A stretch of 12,565 nucleotides of DNA from Cellvibrio sp. (lineage in GTDB: Bacteria > Pseudomonadota > Gammaproteobacteria > Pseudomonadales > Cellvibrionaceae): NCBI GenBank assembly GCA_021323495.1, contig JAJQJO010000054.1:1-12565 (forward strand), given 5' to 3'. This document shows, one piece after another, positions 1-5,587 of this stretch. The notes beneath the pieces are model-generated. The model was not told where the DNA came from. It saw nothing but the letters and a program-made list of their open reading frames with translations, and searched no databases. How positions within the stretch are numbered: position 1 is the first letter of the stretch; every line of letters begins with the position of its first letter. A program made the translations under genes and the position numbers.

Positions 1-2
1 TG

Positions 3-566
3 AGCTTGTTGGCACTGGGCAGCCGCCCGGCCAAACGCAAATCCACTGGCGGGGTAGAAAGCCTGCGCGCCATTCCCTGGGTATTTGCCTGGACCCAGGT
101 GCGCCTGAACTTGCCCGCCTGGTTGGGTACCCGTCAGGCATTTGAATATGCCCTGGAAAATGATCCGGCGCTCCTGCAAGACATGGTGAGTAACTGGGCA
201 TTTTTCTCCAGCTTCCTCGACCTGCTGGAAATGGTGATCGGCAAAGCTGACGGCCCTATTTGCACCTATTACGAGGAGCAGTTGGTACCGATGGAATATC
301 GCGGTCTGGGCCAGGAATTGCGCGGCGACCTGAAAGCACTCGAAGACCTGATTAACAAGATGAAAAAACAGGATGTGCTGCTGGCGGACGACCCTATGCT
401 GCGCCAATCGCTGGAGGTGCGTAAGCCTTATGTCGATCCACTCAATTACTTACAGGCTGAGTTGTTGCGGCGTTATCGCAGCAGCGAAACCATCAGCCCG
501 GATCTCGAGCGTGCGCTCAAGGTGACAATGGCAGGTATCGCGGCGGGTATGCGCAATACCGGTTGA
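3..566 (+). CDS. ppc: Phosphoenolpyruvate carboxylase, C-terminal part (5' end outside window)
   Basis: This enzyme carboxylates phosphoenolpyruvate with bicarbonate to oxaloacetate and phosphate, refilling the TCA cycle in the cytoplasm. About 187 C-terminal residues are visible; the reading frame is open at the left edge, so the gene starts upstream and the internal ATG/TTG codons here are not its start. Recognisable family segments are GSRPAKR (about 21-41), the ESLRAIPW(V)FAWTQ block (about 57-98) and the terminal MRNTG. Compared from memory with the 883-residue E. coli enzyme, the counterparts of the aspartate-inhibitor residues K773 (bases 243-245), R832 (420-422) and N881 (555-557) are all present, so feedback inhibition by aspartate is plausible. 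The C-terminus ends exactly as in the family. A strong terminator follows, so the gene is probably transcribed separately from the chemotaxis cluster. Confidence 0.96.
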   Translation, partial: SLLALGSRPAKRKSTGGVESLRAIPWVFAWTQVRLNLPAWLGTRQAFEYALENDPALLQDMVSNWAFFSSFLDLLEMVIGKADGPICTYYEEQLVPMEYRGLGQELRGDLKALEDLINKMKKQDVLLADDPMLRQSLEVRKPYVDPLNYLQAELLRRYRSSETISPDLERALKVTMAGIAAGMRNTG

Positions 567-589
567 TATTTGCCCGCACGGGCGAAAAT

Positions 590-630
590 AAAACGGCGCA
601 CAGGATATTCCCTCTGCGCCGTTTTTTTTA
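590..630 (+). terminator. Rho-independent terminator of ppc
   Basis: A perfect 10-bp stem pairs AAACGGCGCA (591-600) with TGCGCCGTTT (615-624) around a 14-base loop. It is followed by a run of eight T (622-629), part of which lies in the stem. It begins 24 bases after the ppc stop codon and is oriented to end ppc transcription. Confidence 0.93.
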
Positions 631-665
631 TTGTGCCGTTGATAATTTACCCCCTTCGTTTAACG

Positions 666-694
666 CAGCGTGCAGGTTTTTTCCACCTGCGCTG
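666..694. repeat. Bulged inverted repeat in the intergenic region
   Basis: GCAGGT (672-677) pairs with ACCTGC (685-690). The stem extends through CAGC (666-669) with GCTG (691-694) across a two-base bulge. No T-run follows, so it is not an obvious terminator. It may be a 5'-leader or protein-binding element, or chance. Confidence 0.35.
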
Positions 695-739
695 TCCGCT
701 CCTTTTGCGTAATTATTTTCCGCTTTGGTCGCTATGCAT

Positions 740-757
740 CTGAGTAGATTCACTCAG
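740..757. promoter_or_regulatory. Dyad upstream of the candidate promoter (possible operator)
   Basis: CTGAGT (740-745) and ACTCAG (752-757) form a perfect 6-bp inverted repeat with a 6-base centre. The dyad ends 10 bases before the candidate -35 box, a usual position for an activator site. No regulator can be named from the sequence. Confidence 0.35.
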
Positions 758-767
758 GCCGGCTGCT

Positions 768-796
768 TTGACACCTATATAAACCGCGTCTATACC
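768..796 (+). promoter_or_regulatory. Candidate sigma-70-type promoter of the chemosensory cluster
   Basis: A perfect TTGACA -35 box (768-773) is followed after 17 bases by TATACC (791-796), which matches the -10 consensus in its first four bases. It lies 86 bases before the first ATG of the cluster and after the ppc terminator. No FliA-type (sigma-28) promoter was seen, although many chemotaxis genes use one. Confidence 0.5.
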
Positions 797-882
797 TAGT
801 TAACCCACAAGACAGCAAAGTATGCAGGAGCAACAATTACAGCATCCTGCGGTTTTGCTATTGAATTTGACGGACACAACCA

Positions 883-2133
883 ATGAAAAACAGCTATCCA
901 AGCGGGGGTTCCCCCACTCTTTATTCAACCCCCCGGCGCGGCCCATCAGACCTTATGGTAATCGCAGCGATTGCGGTGTTGGGCCTCATTGGTTTGTCAC
1001 TGCTTGCGTTAGTTGAGTTAGCGGTTTTGTGGAAGGCATTGTTGCTGGTGGCGATGCTGGCGGCGGTGGTGATTGCCTGGATGCAAGTGACGCACGCGGC
1101 GAAACGCGAGCGCGATAACCAGGCCGCGTTGACGCAGGCGCAAGGCGGGCACCAACTCGCGCAGATGTACCGGCCGGTGCTGGAAAATTACCAGCAGCTA
1201 TTAAAAGAAATCCTGCCACTCTGGCAGCGCCAAACAGAATTGGCGCGTCATCAATTGGAAAGCAGCATCACGGAATTAGTAGGGCGGTTTTCAGAAATCC
1301 ACCATCGTTTACAGGCGGCAGTAGCCAGCTCATCGACCACTGCAAGCAGCATGAAAGGTGATAACGGGTTGGGTGGGGTGATTCATTTTGCCAACGATGA
1401 ATTGAGCCAGATTACCTACACACTGCGTCAGGCAATTGATCAGCGCGACGAATTGTTAGCCGAAATTTCCGGCCTCTCCAAAATCACCGTTGAATTAAGT
1501 GGGATGAGTGCTGAAGTTGCAGGCATCGCATCGCAAACCAATTTGCTTGCACTCAATGCCGCAATTGAAGCCGCACGGGCGGGCGAATACGGGCGCGGAT
1601 TTGCAGTGGTGGCTGATGAAGTGCGCACATTGTCTACCCGTTCCGGCGAAACCGGTGCGCGCATCGGCCGCCGCATCGAGCAAATAAATTCTGCGTTGCA
1701 AACAGCATTGGATAGAACGGCTGAATACGCCGCCGAAGACAATACCCGCCTCGCCAAATCGGAAACATCGATTGAACAGGTGCTTAAACAATTCCAGAGT
1801 TCCAGCGAAAGTATTTTGCAATCAGCGCAAGTGTTGGAACACGAAAGTTCTGCGGTGCAGGCCAGCGTGGAAGAAGTGCTGGTGAATTTGCAATTCCAGG
1901 ATCGCGTCAGCCAGATTTTAGGGCACGTAATTAATGATATGGAAAAACTGGTTGGTGCAATTGCCGATCAGGAAACCCGGCTGCGTCACGGCGAGCCGGT
2001 GGTCACCATTGATACCAGTGAATGGCTGCGCTCGCTGCAAAAAACCTATACCACGCTGGAGCAGGTGGATGTGCATCGCGGTAGCGGAGCGAAAGCGAAA
2101 GGCTCGAATAATTCAGAAATTACGTTTTTTTAG
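883..2133 (+). CDS. Short MCP-like protein with two-helix membrane anchor and CheZ-like C-terminal motif
   Basis: This 416-residue protein has a basic N-terminus and two back-to-back membrane helices (about 24-46 and 49-70) with almost no loop, so it has no periplasmic sensor. No HAMP domain is visible. A coiled coil leads to the MCP hairpin tip (about 210-250; QTNLLALNAAIEAARAGE), which docks CheA/CheW in the family. Serine 217 replaces the aromatic residue usual just before QTN. Downstream are QFQDRVSQ (337-344), resembling the CheZ catalytic helix with Asp and Gln four residues apart, then a flexible Gly/Ser/Lys-rich linker and the terminal ITFF. An in-frame TGA at 868-870 limits the start; ATG 883 has a weak GACGGA ribosome site, and ATG 955 is the alternative. 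It is the first gene of the cluster and lies nine bases before cheY. The MCP assignment is firm. A role as a CheY phosphatase is inference. Confidence 0.85.
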   Translation: MKNSYPSGGSPTLYSTPRRGPSDLMVIAAIAVLGLIGLSLLALVELAVLWKALLLVAMLAAVVIAWMQVTHAAKRERDNQAALTQAQGGHQLAQMYRPVLENYQQLLKEILPLWQRQTELARHQLESSITELVGRFSEIHHRLQAAVASSSTTASSMKGDNGLGGVIHFANDELSQITYTLRQAIDQRDELLAEISGLSKITVELSGMSAEVAGIASQTNLLALNAAIEAARAGEYGRGFAVVADEVRTLSTRSGETGARIGRRIEQINSALQTALDRTAEYAAEDNTRLAKSETSIEQVLKQFQSSSESILQSAQVLEHESSAVQASVEEVLVNLQFQDRVSQILGHVINDMEKLVGAIADQETRLRHGEPVVTIDTSEWLRSLQKTYTTLEQVDVHRGSGAKAKGSNNSEITFF

Positions 2134-2142
2134 GAGTTGTGA

Positions 2143-2505
2143 ATGTCCAAGGTAATTCTTGTTGTTGATGATTCTGCCAGTGTCAGGCAAGTCGTGGGTA
2201 TTGCACTGCGCGGTGCCGGTTACACCGTAGTGGAAGCGAGTGATGGAAGGGATGCCTTGACCAAGTTAGATGGGCAAAAAATTAATTTGGTAATTTCGGA
2301 TGTGAATATGCCCAACATGGATGGCATTACTTTTTTGAAAGAAATGAAAACCAAAGCCAATTACAAATTTACCCCGGTGATCATGTTGACCACTGAAGGT
2401 GCTGAAGACAAAAAACGCGAAGGCCAGGCTGCCGGTGCCAAGGCGTGGATCGTAAAACCCTTCCGTCCTGAACAAATGTTACAAGCGGTTTCCATGCTGA
2501 TCTGA
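2143..2505 (+). CDS. cheY: CheY-type single-domain response regulator
   Basis: This is a 120-residue stand-alone receiver, the usual CheY length. It takes a phosphoryl group from CheA and acts as a diffusible cytoplasmic output. Visible signature residues are the acidic pair D9-D10, the phospho-acceptor D53 (SDVNMPNMDG), the conserved threonine T83 and lysine K105 followed by PF. W102 sits near the position of the switch tyrosine in E. coli CheY. An AGGAG ribosome site lies just upstream and overlaps the stop codon of the preceding gene, so translation is probably coupled. No flagellar gene is in the window, so whether it controls a flagellar motor or another target is open. In the related P. 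aeruginosa Che2 system the output is also not clearly flagellar. Confidence 0.93.
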   Translation: MSKVILVVDDSASVRQVVGIALRGAGYTVVEASDGRDALTKLDGQKINLVISDVNMPNMDGITFLKEMKTKANYKFTPVIMLTTEGAEDKKREGQAAGAKAWIVKPFRPEQMLQAVSMLI

Positions 2506-2534
2506 CCGGAACTCTCTTTTAGTAGGTATAGGCC

Positions 2535-2840
2535 ATGAATATCGCGCGAAAAAAAAATAAGGACACAACGACTCTGGTTTTTGAAGGCGACCTGACAATT
2601 TATTCAGTTGCGCAAATAAAAGATGAACTATTCGCTGACTACGAAAAGCTGGCCGATAAAATCGCATTGGATCTGGCAGCTGTCACTGAGATAGATACTG
2701 CCGGTGTGCAGCTGCTGTTATTTGCGAAGAAGTTTTTCTCCACAGTACATCGCTCATTTTTTATTAGCAAAAGCAATGAGTCGGTAGACGCAGTGTTAAC
2801 TGTGTTGGATGTTAATACCTGTTTTGCTATGGAATCATAA
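2535..2840 (+). CDS. STAS-domain protein (anti-sigma-factor-antagonist-like)
   Basis: This 101-residue protein is a single STAS domain. It shows an N-terminal beta segment (TLVFEGDLTI) and the characteristic D-x-x-G turn as D54-T55-A56-G57, followed by VQLLL. In SpoIIAA-type proteins the residue after this Asp is the regulatory phosphorylated Ser; here it is Thr. The gene lies between cheY and cheA, and its stop codon precedes the cheA start by only ten bases. STAS proteins between cheY and cheA are known in some chemosensory clusters, where their role is poorly defined. No partner anti-sigma kinase or phosphatase is encoded in the window. The ribosome site before ATG 2535 is weak. It could act as a small scaffolding or partner-switching protein for the array. 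Confidence 0.87.
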   Translation: MNIARKKNKDTTTLVFEGDLTIYSVAQIKDELFADYEKLADKIALDLAAVTEIDTAGVQLLLFAKKFFSTVHRSFFISKSNESVDAVLTVLDVNTCFAMES

Positions 2841-2850
2841 GGATCCCGCT

Positions 2851-5046
2851 ATGAATCTCGACGGCGCCTTGCAGACCTTCTTCGCCGAAGCGGAGGAATT
2901 ACTCAATTCCATGGAGGCAGCCCTGTTGCGCCTGGACGAGGGTGACAAGGATATGGAAACCATTAATGAAATCTTCCGTGCAGCGCATACGATCAAAGGT
3001 TCAGCGGGATTGTTCGGGCTCGATGATATCGTCAGCTTTACCCATATCGTTGAAAACGTATTGGATCGCGCGCGCGATGGAAAAATTGTTATCACCAGCG
3101 ACTTGCTCAGTATTTTCCTGCCGTGCCGCGACCATATCGCAACGCTGGTTGAAAATGCGATGCACAATCGTGCTAATGATGCGCAATGCCTTGCACATGG
3201 CAAAGCGTTGCTGGACTCTTTGCAACCCTGGTTGGAAACAAAAGCTAAAACGGAGGCGGCGAGAGTTCCCGATATTTCCGCTGCACCCAGGCAAGCCGGC
3301 GGCGCGGATACCGATCATGAAGCCTGGCATATTTCTGTGCGCCTGGGGCCGGACTTGTTGCGCAACGGCATGGATCCTTTATCCATCCTGCGCTTCCTGC
3401 GTACGCTGGGTGATATCACCCATATCGCTACCATCACCGAGCACTTGCCTGCATTTAATGATTATGATCCCGAGCGGTTATACCTCGGATTTGAGATTAC
3501 CCTGGTCAGTAATGCCTCGCAGCAGCAAATTGAAGATGCATTTATGTTTGTGCGCGATGACTCGGATATCAAATTAATTCCACCGCGCAGCAATATTGAA
3601 GCCTATGTGAATTTAATTAAATCCTTGCCCGAAAATTCCCAGCGTCTGGGAGAAATTTTGGTCAAGAGCCATGCGATCAGTTTCCAGGAATTGGATGCAG
3701 CATTGGCAACCCAAAAACATCAGGCAAAAAGTTCAGGCGCGGTGGGTATGCTGGGCGACATCCTGATTGAAGAGCAAGCGATTCCGCCCGAAATCGTGAA
3801 TGCAGCGCTCGACAAACAAAAGAAAATCAGCGAGAAAAAATCCTCCGGCGAAAATCGTTTTATCCGGGTCGATGCGGAGCGACTGGATATCCTTATCAAC
3901 CTGATTGGCGAATTGGTTATCAATCGCCAGCGTGTTGATTTGCTGTCGTCCAAAATGGGCAATCCCACCTTGATCGAAGCGGTAACCTCAATGGGTAATT
4001 TCACCGAGGCGATCCGCGATGCCGCGCTTACCCTGCGCATGGTTCCGATTGGCGATACCTTCCAGAAATTCAAACGCGTTGTGCGCGACACCGCTAAATC
4101 AATAGGCAAAGAAATTGAACTGGAAATTGAAGGCGCGGAGACCGAGCTTGATCGCTCAATGGTAGAAAAATTAAATGATCCATTGATGCATATTGTGCGC
4201 AATGCGATGGACCACGGTATTGAATCCATCGCCGTGCGCCAGGCACGCGACAAGCCGGATGCCGGCACTATCAAACTGACGGCGCGCCACGATGCGGGCA
4301 ATATTGTGATTGGCATCCACGATGACGGTGGTGGCCTGGATGTAGAAAAAATTCGCAAGAAAGCCATTGCCAACGGCATTTTGGAAGAGGGCTTACATCT
4401 CTCGCGCCAGGAATTGTTCCAATTGATTTTCCACCCCGGGTTATCCACCGCTGAGCAGGTGACCAATTTATCGGGCCGTGGTGTTGGGATGGATGTGGTT
4501 AAACGCAATATCGAAGAATTGCAGGGCGGTATTGAAATCGAAAGTGAAATTGGTGTGGGTACCAGTTTTAGTATCCGCCTGCCCCTCACCCTGGCCATTA
4601 TTGATGGTTTCCACGTTACTGCTGGCCATATTGATTTCATTGTGCCGCAAAATACCATCCTTGAATGTGTCGATTTAAATTCGCTGAGCCATGTGCAAGG
4701 GCAGAATTGCGTCAATTTGCGCGGCGAGCAGGTGCCTTATATTCGCCTGCGTGAAATCTTTTCGCTGCAATCCAAAGACCATAGCCGGGAAAAAATTGTG
4801 GTGGTGCAATTTGGTGAAAAACGTGCGGGCATAGTAGTGGATGACCTGCACGGAGAAATTCAAACCGTAGTAAAACCCATGGGCCCGATATTTCAGGCCC
4901 TCAAGGGAATCGGTGGATCCAGTTTATTAGGTACCGGGGCAGTCGCGTTAATTCTGGATATCCAGCAGTTGATCAGCTTTGCAATTAGCCGCGAACATTT
5001 ACGCAATAATACCTTTTTGGTAAGTGCGCAGGAGCAGCAAGAATGA
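2851..5046 (+). CDS. cheA: Chemotaxis histidine kinase CheA
   Basis: CheA autophosphorylates and passes phosphate to CheY, CheB and probably the REC-EAL protein. This 731-residue protein has an HPt domain with H46 (AAHTIKGSAG), a P2-like region (about 157-245, starting EAWHISVRLG), and two tandem 24-residue MshEN-like motifs (265-288 and 300-323). These are followed by the dimerisation domain (about 336-400), the ATPase domain and a C-terminal CheW-like domain (about 580-710). ATPase boxes visible are the N box with H447, N451 and D454, the G1 box DDGGGLD (491-497) and the G2 box GRGVGMD (542-548). An upstream in-frame ATG at 2809 lies inside the STAS gene; ATG 2851 is preferred because AAGGA (2839-2843) lies seven bases before it and the HPt domain then starts normally. 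The stop overlaps the cheW start as ATGA. Confidence 0.96.
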   Translation: MNLDGALQTFFAEAEELLNSMEAALLRLDEGDKDMETINEIFRAAHTIKGSAGLFGLDDIVSFTHIVENVLDRARDGKIVITSDLLSIFLPCRDHIATLVENAMHNRANDAQCLAHGKALLDSLQPWLETKAKTEAARVPDISAAPRQAGGADTDHEAWHISVRLGPDLLRNGMDPLSILRFLRTLGDITHIATITEHLPAFNDYDPERLYLGFEITLVSNASQQQIEDAFMFVRDDSDIKLIPPRSNIEAYVNLIKSLPENSQRLGEILVKSHAISFQELDAALATQKHQAKSSGAVGMLGDILIEEQAIPPEIVNAALDKQKKISEKKSSGENRFIRVDAERLDILINLIGELVINRQRVDLLSSKMGNPTLIEAVTSMGNFTEAIRDAALTLRMVPIGDTFQKFKRVVRDTAKSIGKEIELEIEGAETELDRSMVEKLNDPLMHIVRNAMDHGIESIAVRQARDKPDAGTIKLTARHDAGNIVIGIHDDGGGLDVEKIRKKAIANGILEEGLHLSRQELFQLIFHPGLSTAEQVTNLSGRGVGMDVVKRNIEELQGGIEIESEIGVGTSFSIRLPLTLAIIDGFHVTAGHIDFIVPQNTILECVDLNSLSHVQGQNCVNLRGEQVPYIRLREIFSLQSKDHSREKIVVVQFGEKRAGIVVDDLHGEIQTVVKPMGPIFQALKGIGGSSLLGTGAVALILDIQQLISFAISREHLRNNTFLVSAQEQQE
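3643..3786 (+). other. Two MshEN-like motifs within cheA
   Basis: CheA residues 265-288 begin RLGEILV and end with Gln. Residues 300-323 (bases 3748-3819) begin MLGDILI and end with Gln. Both fit the 24-residue MshEN spacing of LG, two aliphatics, L/V, L and Q, with 11 residues between them against 5 in MshEN. The conserved mid-motif Gly is His or Gln here, and the second copy lacks Arg at position 1. The interval given covers the first copy and the start of the second. Confidence 0.6.
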
Positions 5047-5552
5047 ACCAATCCAGCAAACAAAAAAAGAGTCAGGCTATCGAAGTGATCAAGCAATACC
5101 TGACTTTTCGCATAGGTCATGAAAATTACGGTCTGGAATTATCGCAAACCCGCGAAATTATCGAATACAGCGGTATTACCGAAGTTCCGCTCATGCCCAA
5201 TTTTTTACGCGGTGTGATTAATTTGCGCGGTGAAGTGGTGCCGGTTATTGATTTGGCTGTACGTCTGGGACGTAAATCAATTGAGGTACAAAAACGCACC
5301 TGCATTATCGTAGTGGAACTGCAAAACAATGAGCAAAACCATGTGCTCGGTTTGCTGGCTGATGCAGTCAGCGAAGTCATCGAAATGAACGATGAAAATA
5401 TTGAGGATGCTCCCTCCTTTGGTGCCAACATCCGTGCTGATTTTATTCAGGGTATTGCCAAGCGCGATGATGAGTTTGTGGTTTTGCTGGATGCAAATAA
5501 CGCCCTGTCCATCCGCGAGCTTGCGCATTTGGTTGAAGCGCAGCTGCAATAA
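5043..5552 (+). CDS. cheW: Chemotaxis coupling protein CheW
   Basis: CheW bridges chemoreceptors and CheA in the cytoplasmic array. The 169-residue protein is a single CheW domain with a short basic N-terminal extension (about residues 1-17). Family blocks visible are QYLTFRIGHENYGLEL, followed by VPLMPNFLRGVINLRGEVVPVIDL, where the RGVINLRG segment is the hallmark receptor and kinase contact region. A GLLADAVSEVIEM block follows. The start ATG overlaps the cheA stop (ATGA), and CAGGAG lies just upstream, so translation is probably coupled to cheA. It is the only cheW in the window, so it should serve both downstream receptors. Confidence 0.96.
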   Translation: MNQSSKQKKSQAIEVIKQYLTFRIGHENYGLELSQTREIIEYSGITEVPLMPNFLRGVINLRGEVVPVIDLAVRLGRKSIEVQKRTCIIVVELQNNEQNHVLGLLADAVSEVIEMNDENIEDAPSFGANIRADFIQGIAKRDDEFVVLLDANNALSIRELAHLVEAQLQ

Positions 5553-5587
5553 TTCACCGGCAATCCGGAATCCTTGAGAGATCACCC

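Larger units (their letters stand above)
567..882. other. Intergenic region between ppc and the chemosensory cluster
   Basis: This 316-base stretch has no convincing gene. It holds a small GC-rich hairpin just after ppc (GCCCG-CA-CGGGC, 572-583), the ppc terminator (590-630), a bulged hairpin (666-694), a dyad (740-757) and a candidate promoter (768-796). A short open frame starting at 822 overlaps the start of the next gene and looks like chance. Confidence 0.8.

Noticed and set aside
904..915. GGGGG-TT-CCCCC inverted repeat near the start of the first MCP-like gene
   Set aside because: The loop is too short for a full stem and the element lies in the coding region with no other sign of regulation.
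822..1016. Short plus-strand open frame before and across the first MCP-like gene
   Set aside because: It overlaps the MCP start in another frame, has no recognisable features and no good ribosome site. A regulatory leader peptide cannot be excluded but is not supported.
3720..4715. Long minus-strand open frame (331 codons) opposite cheA
   Set aside because: It is antisense to a well-conserved cheA, its translation is rich in Ser, Ile and Arg with no recognisable domain, and it has no sign of its own ribosome site or promoter.
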